The notes under the pieces are model-generated. The model did no database searches. It saw only the letters and a program-made list of their open reading frames with translations, and was not told the DNA's origin. From Actinomycetota bacterium (GTDB lineage Bacteria; Actinomycetota; Acidimicrobiia; Acidimicrobiales; AC-14): a stretch of DNA of 35,733 bases. Position 1 is the stretch's first letter. Every line of letters starts with the position of its first letter. Both the position numbers and the translations under genes were made by a program. Shown one piece after another: positions 8,252 through 16,789 of this stretch. The DNA is taken from assembly GCA_005888325.1 (NCBI GenBank), contig VAWU01000030.1, positions 42,842 through 78,574 on the forward strand, in the 5' to 3' direction.

Positions 8252-10006
8252 GTGCTGCCCGACTACGCCAGCTACGACCAGGCCGCGGGCCTCGACTGGT
8301 ACGAGGTCGACCCCAACCTGCGGGCGACCCTCGACCGCCTGCTGTCCGACCCGACCGACCGCGCCTTCGCCGAAACGCACGTGGCCGCATACGGCGCGCT
8401 CGTGGGCGGCACGCTCGCCGCGCGCGCGGAGATCACCGACAAGCACGGCCCGATCCTGCGCCGTTACGACGAATGGGGTCGCGAGGTCGCCGAGGTCGTC
8501 CACCATCCGAGCTGGACGGACAACAAGGCCGACCTGGTTCGCCACGGCTTCACCGGGCTCGAGCGGCTGGCCGGCCGGCCCGTGCCCGCGGTCGTGACGG
8601 CGGCGCTCGCCTACCTCGTGTGCCAGGCGGAGACCGCCGCCTACTGCGGGTTGGGCATGACGTCGGGTGCGGCCGACGTGGTCGAGCGCCACGCTCCCGA
8701 CGCGGTGCGCGCCGACATCCTCGATCGCCTGACGAGCGCCGATCCCGACCGGGCGTGGGAGGGCGGCATGTTCCTCACCGAGCGCCAGGGCGGCAGCGAT
8801 GTCGGGGCCAACACCACCCGCGCCGTGCAGGACGGCGACGAGTGGCTGCTCCACGGCGAGAAGCACTTCTGCTCCAACGTCGACGCCGACGTCTTCATCG
8901 TGCTCGCCCGGCCGGAGGGGGCGCCGCCCGGCGGCAGGGGGCTCGCCACGTTCATCGTCCCCCGCCACACGCCCGAGGGCGCGCCCAACGGGTTCCACAT
9001 CAAACGGCTGAAGCCGAAGCTGGGCACGGTCGGGGTGCCGACGGCCGAGGTCTCGCTCGACGGAGCGCGCGCCTGGCTGGCGGGCTCGCCCCGTCAGAGC
9101 GCCACCGGCGACGCGGCGCGCGACGGTCGTGGGCTCAACCGCATGATGGAGATGGTCAACGGCAGTCGCTTCGGTGTCGCGCTGATGGGACTCGGCATCC
9201 ATCGCCGGTCGTTCCTCGAAGCGGCCATCTACGCAGCGCATCGCGAGCAATGGGGTCGCCGCATCGACTCGTACCCGCTCGTGCGCGAGACGCTCGTCGA
9301 CCTCCTCGTCGATCTCGAGGCCGGGTCGGCGATCACGTTCGAGTGCGCCGCCGCCAGCCGTACGGCCGTCGACGCAGACGAGGGCCGCATGCTGCGGCGC
9401 ATCCTCATCCCGCTGGCGAAGATGCGTGCGACGCGCGAGGCCATCGGCGCGGCGAGCACCGCGCTCGAGGTGTTCGGTGGCAACGGCTACATGGAGGACT
9501 GGCCGATGGCCCGGCAGCTGCGCGACGCGCAGTGCCACACCATCTGGGAGGGCACCGAGAACATCCTCTGCCTCGACGTGCGCCGCGCCATGCGTTCCGA
9601 GGGCGCGCACGAGGCACTGCTCGCGCGCGTCGAGCGGGCGCTCGACACCGCACCCGGCCACGCCGCGCTGGCCGAGGCGGCCGACGCGGTGGCCGCCTCG
9701 CTGAAGGAGGCGCGTGAAGCGATCGCGTACCTCGAGGGCGCGTCCGACGACCTCCAGCTGCTGCACGCCCGTCGCTTCGCCTACCTCCTGGCCGACCTGG
9801 CCGAGGGGGCGTTGCTGCTCGACGAGGCGGCCTGGTCACTCCTGCGCGACGGCGACGCCCGCAAGGCGGTGGTGACCCGTCGCTTCACCCGGCGCCGGCT
9901 CTCCGCCCGTCCGGTGCGCGGCATCGTCGACGACGACCGCACGGTGCTCGACCTCTTCGAGCCGATCATCCGCTACGGGCCGGTCGAGGCGTCTCAGGCG
10001 AACTGA
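8252..10006 (+). CDS. acyl-CoA dehydrogenase family protein (AidB-like)
   Basis: A 584-residue flavoprotein from GTG 8252, chosen because it follows the kinase stop and begins [20 protein letters not shown], an AidB-type N-terminus. The flavin loop [17 protein letters not shown] and the C-terminal [11 protein letters not shown] and IWEGTENI (likely catalytic base Glu433) are present. At about 580 residues it is longer than short-chain acyl-CoA dehydrogenases (about 380) and fits the AidB subgroup with an extra C-terminal region. Such enzymes oxidise acyl-CoAs, or in E. coli AidB bind DNA in the alkylation response; which applies here is undetermined. It converges with the F420 oxidoreductase gene, overlapping it by 13 bases. 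Confidence 0.88.
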   Translation: MLPDYASYDQAAGLDWYEVDPNLRATLDRLLSDPTDRAFAETHVAAYGALVGGTLAARAEITDKHGPILRRYDEWGREVAEVVHHPSWTDNKADLVRHGFTGLERLAGRPVPAVVTAALAYLVCQAETAAYCGLGMTSGAADVVERHAPDAVRADILDRLTSADPDRAWEGGMFLTERQGGSDVGANTTRAVQDGDEWLLHGEKHFCSNVDADVFIVLARPEGAPPGGRGLATFIVPRHTPEGAPNGFHIKRLKPKLGTVGVPTAEVSLDGARAWLAGSPRQSATGDAARDGRGLNRMMEMVNGSRFGVALMGLGIHRRSFLEAAIYAAHREQWGRRIDSYPLVRETLVDLLVDLEAGSAITFECAAASRTAVDADEGRMLRRILIPLAKMRATREAIGAASTALEVFGGNGYMEDWPMARQLRDAQCHTIWEGTENILCLDVRRAMRSEGAHEALLARVERALDTAPGHAALAEAADAVAASLKEAREAIAYLEGASDDLQLLHARRFAYLLADLAEGALLLDEAAWSLLRDGDARKAVVTRRFTRRRLSARPVRGIVDDDRTVLDLFEPIIRYGPVEASQAN

Positions 10007-10887
10007 GGCGCCACCTCGTCCATGAAGCGGGCGGCCTGGTCGAGCACGTCGTCCACCATCCCGAACGAGATGAGGTCGATGACGTCGATGCCGAGGTCGG
10101 CCTGGCCCCTGAGCGTCTCGACCGACTCGCCGAGGAACGCCTGGCTGACGAGCAGGAGGTCGTCGATCGCGCGGCCCGCCGCGTCGCACAGACCCGACAA
10201 GGTGTCGAGGCGGTCGCGCAGCGCGACCGTCATGCCTCTCGCCGCGACGTCGGGCCCCGCGGCCGACACCGCCCAGCCGTCGCCGTAGCGCGCGGCACGT
10301 CGCAGCGCGGCATCGCCGTGACCTCCGACGATGAGCGGGATCGTGTTGCCCTCACCCGGCGGCTGCGGACCGAACCCGGCCTTCACGTGCGAGTAGAAAC
10401 GCCCGTGGTGCTCCGACACCCCCTGCTGCCAGGCGGCGCGCATCAGCGCCACGTGCTCGTCCATGCGACTGAAGCGATCGTCCATGCCGACGTCGACCGC
10501 TTCGAACTCCTCGGCCATCCAACCCGCGCCGACGCCCAAGATCATGCGCCCGCCCGCCATGGCGTCGATCGTGGCCAGCTCCTTGGCGAGCACCACCGGG
10601 TGCCGGTAGGTCGGGATGAGAACGCGGGTGCCGAAGCGGATGCGTTCTGTCGCGCCGGCGACGACACCCATCACGGCAACCGGGTCGAAGAAGGGGAGCT
10701 CGGGCAGCATCGGGTAGCTGCCGTCGGGCGAGTAGGGGTACTTCGACTCGAGCTTCGACGGTGTGAACAGATGGTCGAAGAGCCAGACGGAGTGGAAGCC
10801 CAGCTCCTCGGCGCGCTGAGCGGTGCGCACGATGTCGGGCCCGTTGGCGAAGGAACCCGCGTTTGGGAGGTGCAGTCCGAACTCCAT
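9994..10887 (-). CDS. LLM class F420-dependent oxidoreductase
   Basis: A 297-residue luciferase-like fold protein (MEFGLHLPNAGSFANG). Hallmarks are SVWLFDHLFTP, RIRFGTRVLIPTYRHPVVLAK and IDAMAGGRMILGVGAGW, followed by the usual IPLIVGGHGDAALRRAARYGDGW. These match the actinobacterial TIGR03619-like F420 oxidoreductases. It acts on an unknown substrate with F420 or flavin. It sits 2 bases downstream of the cupredoxin-fold lipoprotein gene on the same strand, so the two are probably one operon. It is distinct in sequence from the other LLM protein in this window. Confidence 0.87.
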   Translation of the reverse strand: MEFGLHLPNAGSFANGPDIVRTAQRAEELGFHSVWLFDHLFTPSKLESKYPYSPDGSYPMLPELPFFDPVAVMGVVAGATERIRFGTRVLIPTYRHPVVLAKELATIDAMAGGRMILGVGAGWMAEEFEAVDVGMDDRFSRMDEHVALMRAAWQQGVSEHHGRFYSHVKAGFGPQPPGEGNTIPLIVGGHGDAALRRAARYGDGWAVSAAGPDVAARGMTVALRDRLDTLSGLCDAAGRAIDDLLLVSQAFLGESVETLRGQADLGIDVIDLISFGMVDDVLDQAARFMDEVAPQFA

Positions 10888-10889
10888 GC

Positions 10890-11270
10890 TCAGGACGGGA
10901 CGACGATCGTGAGCGGGTCGAGGCTCTGGTCGCTCTTGGAGTACACGCGGTAGGTACCCGATCGCTTGGCATCGATCTCCACGGTGACGTTCTGGTCGGG
11001 CTCGACAGTGCGGTCGATGCCGAGGTCGTCGACGGTGAAGTCCTGAAGGGTGCCGGTGCGGTTGCCGACCGTGAGCTTCAGCGTGTCGCCTTTAGTGACG
11101 GTGATCGCCGCCGCGTCGAAGCGGGGCTGCCCGTTCGTCTCGACGAACGTCACGCGCCGAGCAACCGTCGACGAGCCACAAGCGGCGAGCGCGACGACCG
11201 CCACGAGCACCGAGATCAGCGCCGCGGGCCCGATCGGCCGCGCCGCCCGGGATGGGTTGGCGGTGAACAT
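10890..11270 (-). CDS. cupredoxin-fold lipoprotein without copper ligands
   Basis: A 126-residue lipoprotein: signal peptide to about residue 30 with lipobox LAAC (Cys31). The mature part ITVTKGDTLKLTVGNRTGT...FTVDDLGI...SGTYRVYS has the beta-sandwich pattern of cupredoxins (PF13473-like). It contains no His, no further Cys and no Met, so the type 1 copper site is absent; contrast the copper-competent protein encoded at 26047-26511. A structural or ligand-binding role on the outer face of the membrane is more likely than electron transfer. It is upstream of the F420 oxidoreductase and divergent from the aldo/keto reductase. Confidence 0.75.
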   Translation of the reverse strand: MFTANPSRAARPIGPAALISVLVAVVALAACGSSTVARRVTFVETNGQPRFDAAAITVTKGDTLKLTVGNRTGTLQDFTVDDLGIDRTVEPDQNVTVEIDAKRSGTYRVYSKSDQSLDPLTIVVPS

Positions 11271-11328
11271 CCCGGCAGACTACGGCCTGGGTGGGGTAGA
11301 GGCGCCGGTCGGGCTAGAAACTGAGCCC

Positions 11329-12381
11329 ATGGACTACCGCACGCTCGGCAGCACCGGCATCCAGGTCAGCAAGCTCTGTCTCGGAGCGATGATGTTCGGG
11401 GCCTGGGGCAACCCCGACCACGACGAGTGCGTTCGCATCGTCCACACCGCGCTGGACGCAGGGGTGAACTTCGTCGACACCGCCGACGTCTACTCGGCGG
11501 GCGAGTCCGAGGAGGTCGTCGCCAAGGCGCTCGCCGGACGCCGCGACGACGTGATCTTGGCCACCAAGTTCCATGCGCCGATGGGATCCGATCGCAACGC
11601 GCGCGGCAACTCCCGCCGCTGGATCGTCCGCGCCGTCGAGGACAGCCTCCGGCGCCTCGGCACCGACTGGATCGACCTCTACCAGGTCCACCGGCCCGAT
11701 CCCACGTGCGACGTCGACGAGACGCTCGCCGCGCTCAGCGATCTGGTCCACCAGGGCAAGGTGCGCTACATCGGATCGTCCACGTTCCCGCCAGAGGACA
11801 TCGTCGAGGCGCAGTGGGTGGCGGAGCGACGCGGCCGTGAGCGCTTCGTCTGCGAGCAGCCGCCGTATTCGATCTTCGCCCGGGGCGTGGAGGCGGGCGT
11901 GCTGCCGACGTGCGCGCGCTACCGCATGGGCGTGATCGTCTGGAGCCCGCTGGCCGGTGGATGGCTGACCGGCAAGTACCGCCGCGACGAGCCGTTGCCC
12001 GAGGGGTCGCGGGCCACACGCATGCGCCTGCCCGCGCGCTACGACCAACAGTCGCCCGAGAACCGGCGCAAGCTCGACCTGGTGGAGGAGCTGCTCAAGC
12101 TGGCGTCCGACGCCGGCTGCTCGCTGACCCATCTGGCCAACGCCTGGGTCACTCATCACCCGGCCGTCACCAGCGCCATCATCGGCCCCCGCACGATGGA
12201 CCACCTCACCGACCTGCTCGCCGGCCAGGACACGCACCTCGACGCGGACACGCTCGACCGTATCGACGCGCTCGTGCCGCCCGGCACCACCGTCAACCCG
12301 GCGGACGCCGGCTGGACGCCACCCGCTCTGGCCGACGCGTCGCAGCGGCGGAGACCCTTCTCCGACGCCGGACCGACGTGA
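11329..12381 (+). CDS. aldo/keto reductase
   Basis: A 350-residue NADPH-dependent oxidoreductase. The AKR tetrad is complete: Asp50 in NFVDTADVY, Tyr55, Lys80 in LATKFH and His121 in YQVHRPDP. Further family blocks are VRYIGSST, GVIVWSPLAGGWLTGKYR and AIIGPRTMDHLTD. The start ATG 11329 gives the standard MDYRTLGSTGIQVS N-terminus, although the frame is open upstream. The YajO/PdxI-like branch is a reasonable guess; the substrate is unknown. Its stop overlaps the start of the NuoF-like gene by 4 bases (GTGA), indicating translational coupling. Confidence 0.9.
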   Translation: MDYRTLGSTGIQVSKLCLGAMMFGAWGNPDHDECVRIVHTALDAGVNFVDTADVYSAGESEEVVAKALAGRRDDVILATKFHAPMGSDRNARGNSRRWIVRAVEDSLRRLGTDWIDLYQVHRPDPTCDVDETLAALSDLVHQGKVRYIGSSTFPPEDIVEAQWVAERRGRERFVCEQPPYSIFARGVEAGVLPTCARYRMGVIVWSPLAGGWLTGKYRRDEPLPEGSRATRMRLPARYDQQSPENRRKLDLVEELLKLASDAGCSLTHLANAWVTHHPAVTSAIIGPRTMDHLTDLLAGQDTHLDADTLDRIDALVPPGTTVNPADAGWTPPALADASQRRRPFSDAGPT

Positions 12382-13775
12382 CGGTGCCCTCGGCGCCCTT
12401 CCTGCTCCCACCGACACCAGTCACCTCGGTCGACGCCTACCGCGCCATCGGCGGTGGGTCCGGCCTCGACCAGGCGGCTCGGCTCGGGCCCGCGCAAACC
12501 GTGAAGGAGCTCACCCTGTCCGGGCTCCGGGGCCGCGGGGGTGGCGGCTTCCCGACCGGGCGCAAGTGGACGACGATCCTGAACGCCACGGGCACCCATC
12601 GCTTCGTCGTCGCCAACGGCGCCGAGGGTGAGCCCGCCACGTTCAAGGACCGTGCCCTCATGCGCGCAAACCCGTACGCGATCGTCGAGGGCGTCGCGAT
12701 CGCGGCGGTCACGGTCGGCGCGCGCGAGGCGTTCATCGCGCTCAAGGCGTCGTTCGGGCCCGAGAACGAGCGCGTCACCCAAGCCGTCGAAGAGATGCAG
12801 AAGGCGGGGCTCGCCGGCACCGTTCCCATCACGATCGTTGCCGGGCCCGAGGAGTATCTGTTCGGCGAGGAGAAGGCTCTGCTCGAGGTGATCGAGGGCC
12901 GCGACCCGCTGCCGCGGCTGTTCCCGCCCTATGAGCACGGCCTGTTCGCGACCGCGCCGCAGTCGGGTTGGGAGGCGCACGAGCAGGAGCCGGGGCACAC
13001 GGGCGCGCACCAATCGAACCCCACGCTGGTGAACAACGTCGAGACGCTGGCCAACGTCCCGCACGTGCTCGCGCGGGGCGCCGAGTGGTTCCGGTCGATG
13101 GGCACCGACGAGTCGGCCGGGCATGTTCTCGTCACCGTCGTCGGCGACGTCGCCCGCTCCGGAGTCGCCGAGGTCGAGCTCGGCACACCGTTGCGCGACG
13201 TGATCGACGAGGTGGGCGGGGGCACGCGCGCGGGCCGGCAGGTGAAGGCGGTGCTCTCGGGCATCGCCAACCCGGTGGTGACCGCGCCCGACCAACTCGA
13301 CGTGCCGGTGTCGTACGAGGGCATGGCCGCGGCCGGCTCCGGCCTCGGCGCTGCGGGGTTCGCGGTGTTCGACGACCAGGCGTGCATGGTCGAGGTCGCA
13401 CGTGCGTACTCGCGCTTCCTCTACGTCGAGTCGTGCAACCAGTGTCCGGCGTGCAAGCTCGGGTCGGGCGTGATCACCACGCTGCTCGAGAAGGTCGAGA
13501 CCGGCAGGGGCACCGTGCGCGACGTCGACACCATCGGCGCGCGCCTCAAGACGGTCACCGACGGCAACCGTTGCTACCTGCCGGTGCAGGAGCAGGCGGT
13601 CGTGAGCAGCCTGCTGCGTTCGTTCCCGGAGGAGTTCACCGAGCACCTCGAGGGCCGGCTCTGCCCGCGCCCGGGCCGGGTCGTCGTCCCCAAGCTCCTC
13701 GACATCGTCGACGGCACCGCACGCTACGACGAGCGCCACGCCGACAAGCGACCCGACTGGACCTATTCGGGCTGA
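12378..13775 (+). CDS. NuoF-like NADH-binding flavin / iron-sulfur protein (orphan)
   Basis: A 465-residue homologue of the NuoF subunit of complex I. The FMN glycine loop GRGGGGFPTG is at 52-61, NGAEGEPATFKDR contributes to NADH/FMN binding, LVNNVETLANV is conserved, and an SLBB-type domain precedes the C-terminal 4Fe-4S motif with Cys353, Cys356, Cys359 and Cys399. An extra stretch of about 20 residues (WEAHEQEPGHTGAHQ) lies before the NNVET block. No nuoE or nuoG homologue is adjacent, so this is not part of a visible complex I cluster. It is more likely a stand-alone NADH diaphorase feeding a ferredoxin or another acceptor. Start GTG 12378; an in-frame GTG follows two codons later. Confidence 0.85.
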   Translation: MTVPSAPFLLPPTPVTSVDAYRAIGGGSGLDQAARLGPAQTVKELTLSGLRGRGGGGFPTGRKWTTILNATGTHRFVVANGAEGEPATFKDRALMRANPYAIVEGVAIAAVTVGAREAFIALKASFGPENERVTQAVEEMQKAGLAGTVPITIVAGPEEYLFGEEKALLEVIEGRDPLPRLFPPYEHGLFATAPQSGWEAHEQEPGHTGAHQSNPTLVNNVETLANVPHVLARGAEWFRSMGTDESAGHVLVTVVGDVARSGVAEVELGTPLRDVIDEVGGGTRAGRQVKAVLSGIANPVVTAPDQLDVPVSYEGMAAAGSGLGAAGFAVFDDQACMVEVARAYSRFLYVESCNQCPACKLGSGVITTLLEKVETGRGTVRDVDTIGARLKTVTDGNRCYLPVQEQAVVSSLLRSFPEEFTEHLEGRLCPRPGRVVVPKLLDIVDGTARYDERHADKRPDWTYSG

Positions 13776-16700
13776 TCCCCTTCAGCCCGCTGGTCACGAA
13801 CCACGGCCTGACCCGCGGGGCACACGTCGACGAAGTCGCAGCGCGCGCACCACGCACCCGGGTTGACGTCGAAGACAAGGCGTTCGAGGCGATCGAGCAG
13901 GACGGAGAGCTCGTCGCGCGCCCGTGCGAGAACCGCTGCGCTCCAGTCGCGGCTCACCAACTCGGCGGCGCCGTCGGTGCGGAGGTAGCAGTAGGTCGTG
14001 CGCAGGCTCGAGGGATCGTCGCGCCACGTGTCGACCGCGGCGATGGCGTAGAGGTCGAGCTGCAACGCGGCGGCGGGGTCGCCTTCTGCGGGTGCGCGCC
14101 CGGTCTTGAAGTCCACCAGCTCGTTGCGGCCGTCGCGCATGTACACCGCGTCGATGCGCCCCCGGACGAAGAAGGGCGACCGCGCGAGCACGAACGGCGC
14201 CTCGACCCGCCGCGGGTCGAGACCCGCGAAGGGCGACGCGAGGAACGACTCCTTCAGCTTGGCGGCCGGTGACGCCGCGGGAGATGCCGTGTCGGACGTC
14301 GACACACTGGACGTCGACACGCCGGACGGTGACCCGTCGAGCTCGTCCTCGGGCTCGATCAGCGCGAGCTGCCGTCCCGACCGCAGCTCGATCCAGCGGT
14401 GGACCTCGGTGCCGAGGAGTGCCGCCTGCGAGGCGCGACGCGGGAGCGGCCGCACGACCGACCAGTAGAACTGCTTCGGGCAGCGCCGGTAAGAGACGAG
14501 TGCGGTGACGGAGAGTGCGGAGGGGGCGCGCCGCGCCATCGACGCAGCGGTCGACGCCAGCACCGTGTCGTCGAGCGACAGCTGGAGCGGGTCGGACGTC
14601 ACCGGCCGAGCGTAGTGACGCGCATGCGCGGCTCCCTGTCTTTCGCGGGCCGCCACCTCGGGGTCGACCTCTGGCGGTTCGTGACGGAAGCGCTCGGTGA
14701 CGAGATCGCGCTGGGCGGCCACGAACTCGTAGAAACGCGACGGGCCCTGGGGCTCGGCCGGGCCGGGGTACCAGTGGGCGGCCGAGCAGATGAGGCGCCG
14801 TTCGGCGCGCGTGCAGGCCACGTAGAACAGGCGCCACTCCTCGGCCAGCTTGCGGGCCCGGAGCACGTCGCTGATCTCGCGCTCGGCCGACACCGTGCGC
14901 CAATCGGGGATGTCGCCCTCGTCCTCACGCAGCCACCACGGGAGGGCGGCCGCGGTGGTCAGCGCGTTGTCACCGGCGCGGTTGTCGGGGAAGATGCACG
15001 ACCTCCCGCTCCCGGCCAGCCCGGGCACGTAGACCGTGGCGAACTCGAGGCCCTTGGCCTGGTGGATCGTCATGACCTTCACCGCGTCGTCGTCGGACGC
15101 GTGGAACTCGGCGACGTCCTCCTCGGACTCGTCGAGGAGCTGCAGGTACTCGAGGAAGGCGGGCAGCCCGGGGTCGCCCTCGACCGGGGCGAAGCGTCCC
15201 GCGAGGTCGAGGAAGCGCAGCAGGTTCTCGCGGCCGCGGCGGCCGGAGGCCTGCCAGAGCCCCGTGCGCAGGATGATCGCCTCCGCCAGGTCGAGCACGG
15301 GCAGCCGTCCGGCGGCGGCGGCCAGCGCGGCGCGCTCGTCGTCGAACGTCCGCAGACGCGAACGTGCGGCATCGGAGAGGTCGGCGATCGAGTCGAGCTC
15401 GCGGATGGCGTCGGCGAGGACGAGATCATCGGTCGCGTCGTCGCCAGCCGCGTCGCGCATCGCGCGCACGTGGCGCGCCAGAGCCGCGAGGTCGCGCCGG
15501 CCGATGCGGTAGCGGGGTCCCTCGAGGATGCGCAGCAGCGCGACCGACACCGACGGGTCGGCCATCAACTCGAGCCACGCCACCAGATCGACCACCTCGG
15601 GCCGGTCGAGCAGACCACTGGCACCCACGACGTCGACGGGCACGCCGTGCTCGTCGAGCGCGGCAACGAGGGCACCGGTGAGGCGGCGCTTGCGGCACAG
15701 GATGGCCGTGTCGCGCCACGGGCCGCCCCGCGCGGCGATGTCGGCGGCGATGGTGTCGGCCTCCTCGGCGTCGTCGGATGCGAGGAAGCACTCGATGGTG
15801 GTGGGCGGCGCGCCGTCACGGGCGCGGAGCACCTTGGGCAGCGAACCGGGCACCTCCGCCTGGATGCGGTTGGCCAGTTGCACGAGCTCGGGACCGAAGC
15901 GGAACGTCACCTGCAGCGGGTGCGTCTCGACCGGTGCGAAGTGCTGCTCGAAGCGCTGGAGGTTGAGGAGGTGCGCGCCGCGGAACGCGTAGATCGACTG
16001 CATGTCGTCGCCGACCGCGGTGACCGCCGACCCGGGCGGGTAGATCAGCTGGAGCATCCGGCGCTGGGCGAAGTTGGTGTCCTGGTATTCGTCGAGCAGC
16101 ACGACGGGGTGCTCGGCGCGCAGGCCCTCGGCGAGGTCGGGCCGCTCGTCGAGCAGCTTCACCGCCAACCCGACCTGGTCGCCGAAGTCGATCAGGTTGC
16201 GCTCACGCTTGCGCCGCTCGTAGGCCTCGACCACCTGGCAGAGCTCGAGCCGCGCCTCGGCCTGGGCGGCCATGCGCCAGCGACCGTCGCTCATCACCTT
16301 CCTGCAGTCGGCGATGACCTCGCCGATCGGCACGAGGTAGTCGGCACAACGCGAGGCCAGCGCCAGCGCGTCGTCGAGGATGAACTGGGGAGCCATGGTG
16401 GCACGCCGCTGGAAGCGGAACTCGTCGAAGACGGCGAACAGCAGCTGCCACGACTGCGCCCGGTTGAGCACCTGGGTGGTGCGGTCGAGCCCGAGCTCGA
16501 GGGCATGCTCGGCGACGAGCGACGCGCCGAACGAGTGGTAGGTGGCGATGGTGACGTCGCTGTTGGGGCCGAGCGCCTCGCGCACCTTCTCCTTGAGGTT
16601 GAGCGCGGCCTTGTTGGTGAACGTGAGCCCGAGCATCTCGTGGTCGGCTGCGCGCCCACCCTGTACCACGTCGAGGATGCGCCGGGCGATGACCGACGTC

Positions 16701-16789
16701 TTGCCCGTGCCCGCGCCGGCGACCATACGCAGGGGCGTGAGCGGATGGTCGATCGCCTTCTGCTGCTCGTCGGTGGCGACGAAGCTCAT
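13763..16789 (-). CDS. adnB: UvrD/RecB-like helicase-nuclease, AdnB-like subunit
   Basis: A 1008-residue SF1A helicase fused to a RecB/AddB-type nuclease. The motor is intact: Walker A GAGTGKT (25-31), Walker B LLDEYQDT (Asp233, Glu234), GDDMQSIYAFRGA, MTIHQAKGLEF and LFYVACTRAERR. The nuclease domain has GRIDAVY and ELVDFKTGRA. Four cysteines (770, 981, 984, 990; pattern C...CxxCx5C) make the iron-sulfur staple of AddB/AdnAB nucleases. In mycobacteria AdnAB resects double-strand breaks. Here it overlaps the upstream AdnA-like gene by 4 bases, the expected arrangement. A Ser/Thr/Ala-rich insert lies near residues 820-840, encoded partly by a 12-base direct repeat. It converges with the NuoF-like gene. 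Confidence 0.88.
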   Translation of the reverse strand: MSFVATDEQQKAIDHPLTPLRMVAGAGTGKTSVIARRILDVVQGGRAADHEMLGLTFTNKAALNLKEKVREALGPNSDVTIATYHSFGASLVAEHALELGLDRTTQVLNRAQSWQLLFAVFDEFRFQRRATMAPQFILDDALALASRCADYLVPIGEVIADCRKVMSDGRWRMAAQAEARLELCQVVEAYERRKRERNLIDFGDQVGLAVKLLDERPDLAEGLRAEHPVVLLDEYQDTNFAQRRMLQLIYPPGSAVTAVGDDMQSIYAFRGAHLLNLQRFEQHFAPVETHPLQVTFRFGPELVQLANRIQAEVPGSLPKVLRARDGAPPTTIECFLASDDAEEADTIAADIAARGGPWRDTAILCRKRRLTGALVAALDEHGVPVDVVGASGLLDRPEVVDLVAWLELMADPSVSVALLRILEGPRYRIGRRDLAALARHVRAMRDAAGDDATDDLVLADAIRELDSIADLSDAARSRLRTFDDERAALAAAAGRLPVLDLAEAIILRTGLWQASGRRGRENLLRFLDLAGRFAPVEGDPGLPAFLEYLQLLDESEEDVAEFHASDDDAVKVMTIHQAKGLEFATVYVPGLAGSGRSCIFPDNRAGDNALTTAAALPWWLREDEGDIPDWRTVSAEREISDVLRARKLAEEWRLFYVACTRAERRLICSAAHWYPGPAEPQGPSRFYEFVAAQRDLVTERFRHEPPEVDPEVAARERQGAAHARHYARPVTSDPLQLSLDDTVLASTAASMARRAPSALSVTALVSYRRCPKQFYWSVVRPLPRRASQAALLGTEVHRWIELRSGRQLALIEPEDELDGSPSGVSTSSVSTSDTASPAASPAAKLKESFLASPFAGLDPRRVEAPFVLARSPFFVRGRIDAVYMRDGRNELVDFKTGRAPAEGDPAAALQLDLYAIAAVDTWRDDPSSLRTTYCYLRTDGAAELVSRDWSAAVLARARDELSVLLDRLERLVFDVNPGAWCARCDFVDVCPAGQAVVRDQRAEGDQPE

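Noticed and set aside
8165-9766. 533-codon minus-strand open frame opposite the acyl-CoA dehydrogenase
   Set aside because: Low-complexity shadow; the plus strand has complete family motifs.
12156-13739. 527-codon minus-strand open frame opposite the NuoF-like gene
   Set aside because: No motifs, Arg/Asp/His-rich; the plus strand has the FMN and iron-sulfur motifs.
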